NCBI RefSeq assembly: GCF_037975245.1 | Contig: NC_092575.1 | Span: 6,855,001-6,919,000, forward strand | Direction of reading: 5' to 3' | Length of the DNA stretch: 64,000 nucleotides | Source: Apostichopus japonicus | Taxonomy: Eukaryota > Echinodermata > Holothuroidea > Aspidochirotida > Stichopodidae | Translations under genes and position numbers: made by a program | Shown here: positions 1-9,860 of the stretch, piece by piece | How positions within the stretch are numbered: position 1 is the first letter of the stretch | How the letters are laid out: every line of letters begins with the position of its first letter | The notes under the pieces: model-generated | The model's input: only the letters and a program-made list of their open reading frames with translations | What the model was told of the DNA's origin: nothing | Database searches by the model: none

Positions 1-36
1 TATAATGTATATATATATATATATATATTATATACA
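1..36. repeat. (TA)n microsatellite
   Basis: Short interrupted TA run at the left edge of the window. It may continue to the left. Confidence 0.8.
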
Positions 37-560
37 TCCACATTATCATCATGATCGATAATACAGATGCTCAGGGCAGCATTAAATATAGGCCCACAAC
101 TTTTGACGGTGAATTCCAAATTCAACGAGTTGTCCATTTAATACCCATTTGTCAAACAAGATGGAGTGTTTAGCAAACCTTTCACAAATCCAAGCCCGCT
201 GACAGTGTGAATTACAATATCATTCCGAGTAGTTACACGGTGATATAAGCAAAAGGGCGGAACGTGCATCAATCACTAATTCGAACAAAATTGGCTCCCT
301 TGGATTGAAACAGAAGGGAGAAGAAAAAGGAGATGAAAATACCACCTAAATCTTTTCAAGTGCGGTTTAGCATAGAGTTAAGGCTGACTTTACTTCGGAG
401 AGCCCGGTTTCATGATTGGAGCATTAGTGTTGGCTTAGGTATATCCTCATAGATCAATTGGAGCTGCTTTGTTACCCAATGTAAATCGTGTTAGAGGTTG
501 TAGTGAGTCCGAACTTGTGTTCTGACGTAGTTGACTGTATACGTAATCCTCCTTATGAAT
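37..560. other. Unassigned non-coding sequence
   Basis: No ORF of note, no RNA gene and no repeat unit recognised. Faint resemblance to the following satellite may begin near 480. Confidence 0.5.
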
Positions 561-1961
561 TTTGTATTCGTACAAATTTCTCGTGGTACTTTGGAACTCG
601 GGTATGGACACGAGTACAAGAATAAGTACACGTAGTCGTGGTATATTGGAAATCTGGTATGGACACGAGTACAGGAATAAGTACTCGTAGTCGTGGTATA
701 CTGGAATATCTAGTATGGACACGAGTACAAAATAAGTACTCATAGTCGTGGTTTATTTGAATATCTGGTATGGACACGAGTACAAGAATAAGTACTCGTA
801 GTCGTGGTATATTGGAATATCTAGTTTGGACACGAGTACAAGTATAAGTACTAGTAGTCGTGGTATATTGGAATATCTAGTATGGACACGAGTACAAGAA
901 TAAGTACTCGTAGTCGTGGTATTTTGGAAATCTGGTATGGACACGAGTACAAGAATAAGTACTCGTAGTCGTGGTATATTGGAAATATGGTATGGACACG
1001 AGTACAAGAATGAGTACTCGTTGTCGTGGTATACTGGATATCTGGTATGGACACGAGTACAAGAATGAGTACTCGTTGTCGTGGTATATTGGATATCTGG
1101 TATGGACACGAGTACAAGAATAAGTACTCGTACTCGTGGTATATTGGAAATCTGGTATGGACACGAGTACAAGAATGAGTACTCGTTGTCGTGGTATACT
1201 GGATATCTGGTATGGACACGAGTACAAGAATGAGTACTCGTTGTCGTGGTATATTGGATATCTGGTATGGACACGAGTACAAGAATAAGTACTCGTAGTC
1301 GTGGTATATTGGAAATCTGGTATGGACACGAGTACAAGAATGAGTACTCGTTGTCGTGGTATACTGGATATCTGGTATGGACACGAGTACAAGAATGAGT
1401 ACTCGTTGTCGTGGTATATTGGATATCTGGTATGGACACGAGTACAAGAATAAGTACTCGTAGTCGTGGTATATTGGAATATCTAGTTTGGACACGAGTA
1501 CAAGTATAAGTACTAGTAGTCGTGGTATATTGGAATATCTAGTATGGACACGAGTACAAGAATAAGTACTCGTAGTCGTGGTATTTTGGAAATCTGGTAT
1601 GGACACGAGTACAAGAATAAGTACTCGTAGTCGTGGTATATTGGAAATCTGGTATGGACACGAGTACAAGAATGAGTACTCGTTGTCGTGGTATATTGGA
1701 TATCTGGTATGGACACGAGTACAAGAATAAGTACTCGTAGTCGTGGTATATTGGAAATCTGGTATGGACACGAGTACAAGAATGAGTACTCGTTGTCGTG
1801 GTATATTGGATATCTGGTATGGACACGAGTACAAGAATGAGTACTCGTTGTCGTGGTATATTGGATATCTGGTATGGACACGAGTACAAGAATAAGTACT
1901 CGTAGTCGTGGTATATTGGAATATGGACACGAGTACAAGAGTAAGTACTCGTAGTCGTGGG
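561..1961. repeat. 55-bp satellite array, about 25 copies
   Basis: Tandem units repeat every 55 bp, sometimes 56. Each contains GGACACGAGTAC near its start and TCGTGGTATATTGG near its end. Inside most units ACGAGTAC and GTACTCGT form a perfect 8-bp inverted repeat around an 8-nt loop. Units fall into classes (AATGAG..TTGTCG..ACTGGATAT, AATGAG..TTGTCG..TTGGATAT, AATAAG..TAGTCG..TTGGAAAT) that cycle in that order between about 1006 and 1450, giving a 165-bp higher-order repeat. A larger block starting near 811 recurs near 1473, an offset of 662 bp, and is almost identical for at least 200 bp. The minus strand is stop-free in long stretches of all three frames because the unit has no stop and 55 is not a multiple of 3. 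The resulting long reading frames are a property of the satellite, not evidence of a gene. Confidence 0.95.
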
Positions 1962-2146
1962 TAAAGCCTTGTAATCCCACTGGTGAATTCTACTTGTACT
2001 CATATAAAGGCAGTTGTACTCAAACTGCTATCCTGTTTCGTGTACTACTTTTCTAATGACGTGACCAGGAGATAGATTATCAAGCTCGTAAGTTCCCCAA
2101 ATTAGTTTGAATGTTCCAATAACAACAAACAGTCTATTGTCTTTCT
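1962..2146. other. Satellite flank
   Basis: Unique-looking sequence beyond the 55-bp array. One stray word related to the array (TTGTACTC) occurs near 2014. No gene seen. Confidence 0.5.
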
Positions 2147-2190
2147 TGTTGTTGTTGTTGTTATTATTATTATTGTTGTTGTTGTTATTG
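2147..2190. repeat. (GTT)n/(ATT)n microsatellite
   Basis: Runs of GTT, then ATT, then GTT triplets. They explain the leucine run in the short plus-strand reading frame here. Confidence 0.9.
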
Positions 2191-3230
2191 CAGCTCTGTG
2201 ACCTTTACTTTAATAATGTTTTTTTTTTAATTTCTGCATCTCCGTATATAACTATATACATAATCTGTGGCTCCCGAAGTCTTAGTTACAATACTTCGTG
2301 AATCTATAATTGCGAAACATCCCATTCAATGAAAACATACAGAAATCATGAAGGTCCTTGGGATTACAAACGCAGACAAACTGACTATACAGCTCATTTA
2401 TTAAAGGGGATGTATCGGTTAATTGGAAATATCTTAATTATTTAGTTTTCTGTTCTTGCTAATTTCGAATGTATGATGATAGACATATTGATTTATGTCA
2501 TTACTTTCAGTGGTGAGAGAGAAGTGTAGAACATGTAAACGGGCTAACGAGTAAAAAGTTGATAAGGCACCGTTGCTAGATATACAAGATGGAAAATAGA
2601 AGAAGCTTTGTTATATATAGAGCAGTCTCCGTAGGTCTCTTTCAGACCAAGAGAGCTACTTTCTGAAGAAAAATCAGTATGGTTTGTAAACGTATAGCAC
2701 CTAACTTTAATCATCTTCATCCCCATCTCACGAAACTGTTCGGTGTTTGACCTGAACAAAGTTGTAAACTGTATGATCAGTAAAAGTATGTGTACCTGAT
2801 TGGTATATCCATTGTGATTATTACTGCCAATCTTACACTATTTGTAATTTGATTTAACTTGTGTGTTGCTCACGTATAACAATAGTGCATTGTTTTATTT
2901 ATTGAATCACAACTATCGTTCAATTGTTGATTAATCATGACCAGGAAACTTGGATTGCTCCATATGGGGATTAACCTCCGTAGCAGGTGTAGATTATGTA
3001 CCATATATTACGGTTGCAGCTAACCGGTGCAGGAGTAATACACGTCCGCTGTGCGGGCAATATGGGGATATACTCTGAGTCTATTTACTTAAGTCTTACT
3101 ATTGTTGTTACGACATGTAGCTATGCATGGTGAGAGTTATAATGTCACTTTAACTCCATGGCCATCAAACGTACAGTTGAACATATGTGTCAAATAACAT
3201 TTGTGTCTCATTCACCCAGTTGGGACCATA
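2191..3230. other. Unassigned non-coding sequence
   Basis: AT-rich sequence with a short poly-T near 2221. No recognisable protein, RNA or repeat unit. Confidence 0.5.
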
Positions 3231-3391
3231 TTTTCTATACTGTAGTGTCATGTCTCGCTTTCAGAGCACTCGTGTTGTCAGTACGAGCAGTATGAATATC
3301 ATGTTTTGTATCAGATCAAGGTTAGGAACTGTTTGTACTGACAATACCAGTGCTTTGAGAACATGATATTGGAGTACAGTTTAGAGAGGTA
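3231..3391. repeat. Imperfect inverted repeat, arms about 46-55 bp
   Basis: The left arm (about 3231-3284, ending TTGTCAGTAC) matches the reverse complement of the right arm (about 3335-3391, beginning GTACTGACAA). Shared words include AGCACT, TCATGT and ACTGTA. The spacer is about 50 bp. The innermost 10 bp are perfect and the outer parts carry several mismatches. It could be a small foldback element or a decayed MITE. No target duplication was identified. Confidence 0.65.
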
Positions 3392-4225
3392 TTATCATTA
3401 GGAAATTGTTTCAACTGGCTGGTCTCACTCTATAGACAATAATGAATATTCATCAGAAATGAATTTACACCTTGTTCTTTATGTGCATGGTATAGTTTAT
3501 AACTATATATATATATGGTATAGTCTATAAAGAACGAACTGGCTAAATTTTATTCGAGTAAGAGAGAGAGAGAGGAAAAAGACAAATGAGCAAAATATCC
3601 ATTTTGTCTTCATGCACACCGACGTAATACACGTTAGCTTATGTTTCAGTATAGTTGTACATCTTAGCGACTGAATCTTTCTTTCATTTGGCTTGCTTTC
3701 TTTCATCCTTCTTCTTCTCTTTTTATCCCTTTTCCTGGGAGAATGTTTCGCAGTCATGTTCGACCTTTTTAACAAATAAAGCTTACAAAAATCAGGAATC
3801 TGCTGATTATCACATTTGATTAAATTAATATGACGTGAAATTTAGTGACTAGTGAACAGCACATGCAATGCAAGCAGTTACTAGGAAGAAGAAGAAACAT
3901 TATCTGTCGTAGACTTGGTCTACAGGTCGTTTTTATAAAAACTGCAGCCGAGTCTGTCATCCCATTTCATACACTGAATGATTGAACCTCATGAAACCTA
4001 ATTTTGTCACTCTGTCGACAGATAGTATCAATCATCGCTCCACGAGGTTTGCGTTATAACTCAGTTAGTTTGCTCAAGACACCGTATAACATAAACCTTC
4101 TCTTTCAAGAGTGTCAAAATAATGCAGTAAATTGAGTTTGGATGGACAACTTAGTATCCTTTTCTCTTTTCTCCAAAACATTACTTAGATTTCGTGTGAT
4201 TTATTTTTTATTTAGCAAGTCATGT
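3392..4225. other. Unassigned non-coding sequence
   Basis: Includes a short (AG)n run at about 3561-3574. The minus-strand frame at 3503-3775 is a basic, low-complexity shadow of this purine/pyrimidine-biased stretch and matches nothing I recognise. Confidence 0.5.
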
Positions 4226-4300
4226 AAGGAAACTGAAAAGGAGAGATGGAGAGAGAGAGATAATAGATAGAGAGGAAGAGGAGGAAGAAGAAGAGGAAAA
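4226..4300. repeat. Purine-rich (GA) tract
   Basis: Almost entirely A and G with (GA)n and GAAGAAG runs. Simple-sequence DNA. Confidence 0.8.
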
Positions 4301-4675
4301 TGTGTTAGAGATTTGAATCAAAAGTGGGTTAAGAGTCACTTATTGAATTTCCATTCCTGACCGAGAAAACAAAATGTTGTTAACGATTTATTCTTTCGCT
4401 TTTTGGCCTTTATTGATCTGTAGTAGTACTGCCGTATACCGCAGCGCATGTCTATAGTTATCGGCCGCATAGTGAATAAGAGTATACCGTATATACTATA
4501 CTATACTGATATATAAGAATGTCATAACCTATCATGGAAGCACCATACAAAAATTGCACAGAAGCGTTTTATCCACTTAGAGCAATATGATCATGAATTG
4601 ATTCAAATGTATACAGCTAGGATATTTATCTTTATTAAACTCATTAACATTTCAGTAGTCTCCATGTGTAGCAAG
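4301..4675. other. Unassigned non-coding sequence
   Basis: AT-rich sequence containing several TATAC words near 4480-4510. No gene or repeat unit seen. Confidence 0.5.
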
Positions 4676-4718
4676 TATATCTATATATATCTATATATAT
4701 ATATATATATCTATATCT

Positions 4719-4809
<91 letters not shown>
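4676..4809. repeat. (TA)n/(CTATAT)n microsatellite
   Basis: About 130 bp of TA dinucleotides with a CTATAT-repeat segment at about 4710-4740. It abuts the 3' end of the minus-strand SINE at 4811-4970, so it may have grown from that element's tail. Reading frames here are pure Tyr-Ile repeats and are not genes. Confidence 0.95.
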
Positions 4810-4810
<1 letters not shown>

Positions 4811-4812
<2 letters not shown>

Positions 4813-4970
4813 TTAATAAAGACAGACACACTGGGAAAAAAAACTCCACTGCATGACCTGTTTTGTCCATTTGGGACTCATCAGGGGAAGGAAGGTATAG
4901 GAATCGAACACCGTACCTTCGTGTCACAGACTTAAATCCGTACCACTCGACAACAGTGATTTCACTGGTG
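4811..4970 (-). mobile_element. tRNA-derived SINE with hammerhead module
   Basis: Read on the minus strand, the element begins near 4965. It has an A-box-like TTGTCGAGTGG (4943-4953) and a B-box-like TGTTCGATTCC (4900-4910), with the roughly 33-nt spacing of a tRNA internal pol III promoter. A hammerhead-like core (4855-4884), a T-run and the adjacent (TA)n tract follow. The order pol III promoter, hammerhead, tail is the known layout of Schistosoma S-alpha type SINE-like elements, so I infer a similar non-autonomous retroposon. It encodes no protein and would need a LINE for mobility. End points are approximate and no target duplication was found. Confidence 0.6.
4850..4890 (-). ncRNA. Hammerhead-ribozyme-like motif (probably inactive)
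   Basis: On the minus strand the conserved core CTGATGA (4884-4878) is followed by stem II, GTCC/GGAC, closed by loop CAAAT (4877-4865), then AAAAC where an active hammerhead has GAAAC. A GTC, the usual cleavage triplet, lies at 4857-4855. Core, stem II and loop closely resemble the classical Schistosoma hammerhead. The G-to-A change at the first base of the GAAA box removes the G12 position expected to be essential for catalysis, so this copy is probably dead. Stem I is weak by eye. Confidence 0.6.
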
Positions 4971-6479
4971 TGGTAGCGTAATTTAATGCTTGGTTATAAC
5001 TGCTTTGTATAACTCTGTACAATCATAACACTTACGTAATGCGCTGTCATTGACAAGTCAAATTTTCTCAAACGAATAAGTCAGATTTTCTGTGTGTTGT
5101 GTCGAAGAGTTGATCATCGGAACCCTCCCTATTATGTAGTATAATGATTAAAAATGTGACTCATTAAATGAAACCTTTTATCAATTTCTACCCTCATATT
5201 ACCGATTTCGAAATTTATAGAAGCCGTATACAGCTCATAAAGAGGGCGTATAGCCTATGTATTATAATCTCTATTTTCATAGCTGATTCGGAAAATCTTC
5301 TCTCTTTATTTGGCAATATTTTGTAAACAAGAAATCAAATTACATCCACTAGAATACACACAAAATTGTTACACATACTTACATACACAAAAAAATTCGG
5401 GATCTAACAGAGTATATGAAAGGAACCAAAACTGCTCTCTGATTAGTTTGTGTTTAAAGCCACGTAGGGTAATATAAGCGATATTCGTGTGTGCCGTATA
5501 TGTAACGTTAAAGTTGCACCGTAGAAATCTGTGTCAGCAGCACGCAATGATTTCATATATAGCTGAAGTTATAGACACGTTCAAAGAGTCAGGTCAATGT
5601 AGGTAATATAAATTATAGCAGATTGTCTATTAAATAAAAAAGTGGACTTGCAGACGGCATGATAGAAATATGCTGTAGGCCTACACGTGTGTTTTAATTG
5701 ATTTAATTCCGACGCCCCCTTACATCTTTCGGTTTTAACGACAATAACAGTTAATCAAATATAATTTTCCGGTCGAAAGTGTTAATTTGACTTATTCCGT
5801 GTTCCATTGCTATAGTCTTGTTTTCCCATTCTATAGGTGACCTAAATGATTGTTTCAAGGAACTACTCCCATATGAAATCAAGCCTATACGCAATATCTT
5901 TCAATATATTGTTACATAACGGTGATCGGATGTAATGAAGCATTTACTCAGTTAATATTGTGAACGCTTTGAACCAACAAATCGGTCAAATGCACTGGCA
6001 AAACTATGGCACTAACAGTTCCATCAACATTTATACTGCATCAAACTTGCATGTATGGCATATAGTTGTGTCGCGGAACTATTACTATACAAACACGATT
6101 GAAAGCGGGTATCTTTTTTCCTAGTTTTGACCCCAGATTATGAATGACAATCCTTCATTTTCATAGAAACTGGATCCCTAACCCACTTTCTAAACCCTAA
6201 CTCTGATTTCAAACGAATTTGTAAATTCCTGAAAAACCTGAAACCCACGTTCGTCCTGGGGAAAAAAAATACGCAAGCGGGTATTAGTCGTAAGTTGATG
6301 TTGCTAATAGAGGGCGTAAACCTAAATGAATCGTACTACTAATCTATAGACGCTGCAATTTGCTTTATGTTTTTATCCTTGATTCGCTGTGACGAAGCCA
6401 TGATAACGTTCACACAAAATTGGATTCATTTAAATTTAAATAAGAAATATGTTTACATATTCTTTTACGTATTTCCATT
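4971..6479. other. Unassigned non-coding sequence
   Basis: About 1.5 kb with no recognisable exon or repeat. Three CCCTAA words near 6178-6204 are scattered, not a telomeric array. Confidence 0.5.
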
Positions 6480-6508
6480 GGGGTGCGGGTGGGGGTGGGG
6501 GTGGGGTG
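6480..6508 (+). other. Candidate G-quadruplex tract
   Basis: At least four G-runs of 3-5 separated by single bases (GGGTGGGGGTGGGGG-like), matching the canonical quadruplex pattern. A 12-C run follows at 6608-6619, about 100 bp downstream on the same strand. Confidence 0.6.
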
Positions 6509-8629
6509 AGGATGTTAATTTACCAACTTACCAATTGCCTGCCAATCATATGTATATGTATAAGCGTTCTTTTATACTTTTTCATATATGTGTTGAAATG
6601 ATTGACACCCCCCCCCCCCTCAGGCTCACCCCCATTTTCATCACATCATTGTATTTCGACATGAAACAATTGTATATCTGCTAAACTAATTTCTTCTTAT
6701 TCGATAAAAAAAAAGAAAAATTGTTCTTAAAGACTCCATTATTTGAACTAGAACTTTGTTGTCTTTGATGCTATACTTACAATGGCTCATTCTTTGCAAC
6801 CATCTGACCATCATTATCAGCTTAATTGTACAGCATTCCGGTGCATATGAAAACAAAAACAGCACCCTTCTGAAACAATTGCTGTAAGAATTAAAAAATA
6901 TACGCCATGGCCTGGTTTTAACTCAGAATAGAAATATCGCGCAATTAACTGAAAGTAAGGTTAAATACGTCATACATCAATCACTCGAGACATTATTATG
7001 ACTAACTATGCAATGAATTATCCAGAATGAGCACTCCCAAATGACAAATCGTTATTAGCTGTTTACTGCGGCTCATTACATCTATACCAATATCAATGCA
7101 CCAGTTACTATATATAAATATATATATACATACGTATAGCTGTACATGCGGCTACAAAGTCATGTATGAAACAAAGTCAATTGTAGGTTTTTATGTCACG
7201 TGGTTTATACAACTGTCATACTGTCTCCCTTTTGAGTAGGTCTCTTATATCTGTTCGTGTCTATGCTTAATAGTGCACGTGGCCGACAGTGGTTACAAGG
7301 ATGACGTTAGTATTGTCCTCCCCTCCCCTCCCTTTCCCCCATCGCCCTCTCCCCACTTCCCACCACCATCACGACAAAATGTGTATTGGCATTTATACCT
7401 ATACAATAATGTATAAGATTTTGTACACGGTGCAGTCTGCATTTGAACACCATTTTTCGAGAATATTCTCGATTGTAAAATGCTAATCATTGACAAGTTA
7501 TAAAAACCAGTGTCAAGCTCAACACTTCGTCTGATTGCAAATAACTTGTTAACTTTATTACTTATTACAAGTTGGTCCAAGAAGGAATGAAAGGGTTGGA
7601 GTTTTCCATGGTTTGTGTTCTGCTATTGTTCTGAGGCTAAAATAACCTTGTTTTGACTTTTTTTCATAGAAATATTGAAATGGAAAAATACAATACACAA
7701 ATGTGACCAAATGAGTATAAAATTTACAATAAAAATAAACATTTAAACGCCATATTCATTCAAAGACTAAATCGCGAGATAAAAAAAAATCCAACAATAA
7801 TATAAAATATAAAACCGACAGGACTACATGGGTACAAAGTTTAACATGATAAAATTAAATACGAAATTTTGAGTTTTCTGATCATCCAAGTAATTTTTAC
7901 ACAATTTAGGGGGACACAGAAAGGAAAAAAGGGTCTCGGTGTGTTGAAATGCTTGCAGAATGTGACAGTGAGACGTTGACGGATGGTTTGATGTTACTGA
8001 AATGAATTTAATTGTTAAAGTTTTAAAAATTTCAGTTTATATCCTATATTTCTTCGTCGACATAAAACTAATTAACATAATTTTCAGCCTTTAACTTAGT
8101 ACCTTGAATGTTATATGTGTTTGTGTTTAATTAATTATGATAAAGTAAAAATTATATTTCACAATGATTGCATATTCACTGACTGCATTCAATTTTTTTC
8201 CGTGGGTGAAATGTTGCCAATTTAACAATGACGCAGTAATTTGTTGCCGATTTAACAATGACGACGCAGTGTGGAAATACGAATGAATAAAGACAAGTTG
8301 TTTATGTCCCAAATGAACGCATAACATATATGATATTATTCCGCTAAATGACAGAGGGGATGTCGTTTTCGAAAGAAATGATAATACTACGCACTCTAAA
8401 AAAAGGTGCCCGTTATTCATTTGGGAATGAAAATGTTTACAAGGTTTTCACACGCAAGGAACTTAAATGATCAATTTTTTGTTTAAATTTTGGATCTATT
8501 TTTTTCATTTTTTTTTTTTTAATAAAAACGTGATTAACGTGTCATACCTTCGGATAATTCAAATTATGGCTTATCAATTTCTTGGTATAGGGATAGATCG
8601 CTCATCAAAACCAGATATTTTAAAAAAGA
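6509..8629. other. Unassigned non-coding sequence
   Basis: Contains the 12-C run at 6608-6619, a short TA-rich stretch near 7110-7130 and a C-rich pyrimidine tract at about 7318-7370. Short open frames occur on both strands but none resembles a known protein. Confidence 0.5.
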
Positions 8630-8722
8630 CGGGTTTATTTTATTTTGGCGATGTTGAAGAATGTTTACGCCTGCATGACCAATTCTACGCCACTTCCTTG
8701 ATTTGTATTCTACCGGATATTG
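8630..8722 (-). pseudogene. Possible decayed LINE reverse transcriptase C-terminus
   Basis: The minus-strand frame spanning 8872-8564 contains, around its residues 51-81, a stretch with YPVEYKSRKWRRIGHA followed by NILQHRQNKINP. This resembles the region after the polymerase domain of some invertebrate non-LTR retrotransposons, which carry an R/K-W-R-W/R-I-GH motif, then a basic helix and an N-P. The rest of the 102-residue frame is not recognisable and the polymerase catalytic motifs are absent, so at most it is a short fragment. The call rests on motif memory alone and could be chance. Confidence 0.35.
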
Positions 8723-9040
8723 CAGCCATTCCGGGAAATCGAACAAAACTTCTCTAGCAGTCAAAGACTTGCACCCACACGAGAGACGCGATGGCATTTT
8801 TGCAAATCTGCCAGCTCGGTTTATAAGGCTTGCAAGATTTTTTTCTCCAAACTGGCTGAAGAGTGGGAACAAAACAAACTGAAAAGGACAAGATCAAACA
8901 TCGCAAAATACAATTTTTTGTTTTGCTTCCTTCCCCCCCCCCTTCTGAAGGTCAAATGTCATAAATACCAAGGACAATACGCGATATGCCTTCATGTTTT
9001 GATGGACATATCTTCGATTTTATTTGCGCCACGGTTTCAA
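8723..9040. other. Unassigned non-coding sequence
   Basis: Upstream remainder of the minus-strand open frame, plus a C-run near 8932-8942. No further retroelement motif recognised. Confidence 0.45.
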
Positions 9041-9290
9041 ATGAGTGTTAGCTCAGTGGTTAACGCCGGTGCCTTTCAATCATAAGGTCCCGAGTTCGAG
9101 TCACTTCAAGATTAATGCATGTCGTCTAGTTACAGAGTTGTTGACAATTCATAATCATGGACGTTAAATATGAATGTAAGAGACTGACTTCGGTCAGCTT
9201 GCGGCTTTGATAAGCCAATGATGGCTTCTTCGCGAGTTCCTGCTTGCAGGAGGATCTAAAATACATACATACATACATACATACATACAA
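9041..9290 (+). mobile_element. tRNA-derived SINE with (ATAC)n tail
   Basis: The A box TAGCTCAGTGG (9049-9059) matches the pol III consensus exactly and the B box GAGTTCGAGTC (9092-9102) matches all but one position, at tRNA-like spacing. The anticodon-arm region (CCTT...AAGG) is distorted and the acceptor stem does not close, so this is not a working tRNA. A tRNA-unrelated body follows (about 9110-9255) with the short inverted repeat CCTGC/GCAGG, ending in a seven-copy (ATAC)n tail at 9261-9289, as expected of a SINE. No clear target duplication is visible. Confidence 0.65.
9261..9289. repeat. (ATAC)n microsatellite, SINE tail
   Basis: Seven tandem ATAC units immediately after the SINE body. 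Confidence 0.9.
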
Positions 9291-9550
9291 TTCGATGATT
9301 TCACCAAAAAGTGATTCTATCAAATAATGAATAGTTCAATTATAAGTAAACTGATGAATTTTAACTTCATTGCAAATCGACATTAAAAAAAGAAGCAAAA
9401 TTAAAACCGAAAAGTGAAAACTTGATTTCCTGTCGGCTTATCTCTAAAAAACAATATAAATTAGCTAAACGTGATAAACAACCCAATTGAGTTCTCTGTC
9501 CAGTTGCGTGTATTTTTAAGTCGGCTTGCAAGTATGTTTTCGTCGAAGTT
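9291..9550. other. Unassigned non-coding sequence
   Basis: AT-rich, A-rich near 9380-9420. No feature recognised. Confidence 0.5.
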
Positions 9551-9600
9551 GTATACCTTTGAAGAAGGACCTGCTAGGACCAAAGTACCAAGTCCTTCTG
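9551..9600 (+). ncRNA. Degenerate hammerhead-like stem-loop
   Basis: TTGAAGAAGGACC is followed by loop GCT and AGGACC, then AAAG. The arrangement (a GAAGA box, a short stem around a 3-nt loop, an AAA box) parallels the two motifs at 17541-17792. Here the stem has one A-A mismatch and the first core base is changed, so it is probably a decayed copy of the same repeat module. Confidence 0.35.
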
Positions 9601-9860
9601 AGCTAAAGTTTGTATCAAGTTGTTATATTAATTTCTAGTAAAGAAACGAATCTATCCTATCGGTACTGAGTTAGTCGCTACCGACTTGATACTAACTTAT
9701 TACACGAACTTAGCACCGACTTGATACTTTAGCTTTACCGGAATATATGTGCTGTCTCCATAAAGTAATTGGGCAGTTTAAATCCCATTTGGTAACGAGA
9801 TTCCCATTACTTTACTAGATAGTCGCCAAATTAATACCAACTTCATACTAACTTATTACA
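9601..9860. repeat. Mixed inverted and direct repeats
   Basis: GCTAAAGTTTGTATCAAGTTG (about 9602-9622) is inverted relative to CGACTTGATACTTTAGC (about 9718-9734). ACTTGATACTAACTTATTAC (about 9684-9703) recurs in near-identical form (ACTTCATACTAACTTATTAC) at about 9840-9859. It looks like a rearranged or decayed small repetitive element. Confidence 0.5.

Noticed and set aside
851-1930. 359-residue minus-strand open frame
   Set aside because: It is exactly the 55-bp satellite read through without stops; the other frames read the same peptide shifted, so it is not evidence of coding.
561-1961. CRISPR-like array of repeats
   Set aside because: Repeats are contiguous 55-bp units without distinct unique spacers, in eukaryotic-type DNA. 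The 92-, 30-, 28- and 20-bp arrays fail for the same reason.
4598-4829. Tyr-Ile repeat open frames
   Set aside because: Translations of (TA)n; the same applies to frames at 26085-26471 and 54705-55228.
6175-6205. Interstitial telomeric repeat
   Set aside because: Three CCCTAA words occur but are separated by unrelated bases, so there is no tandem array.
8735-8800. Minus-strand tRNA-like B box (GTTCGATTTCC)
   Set aside because: No matching A box at tRNA spacing; the region fits the possible LINE fragment instead.
9041-9110. Functional tRNA gene
   Set aside because: A and B boxes are present but the acceptor stem does not close and the anticodon arm is distorted; a SINE head fits better.
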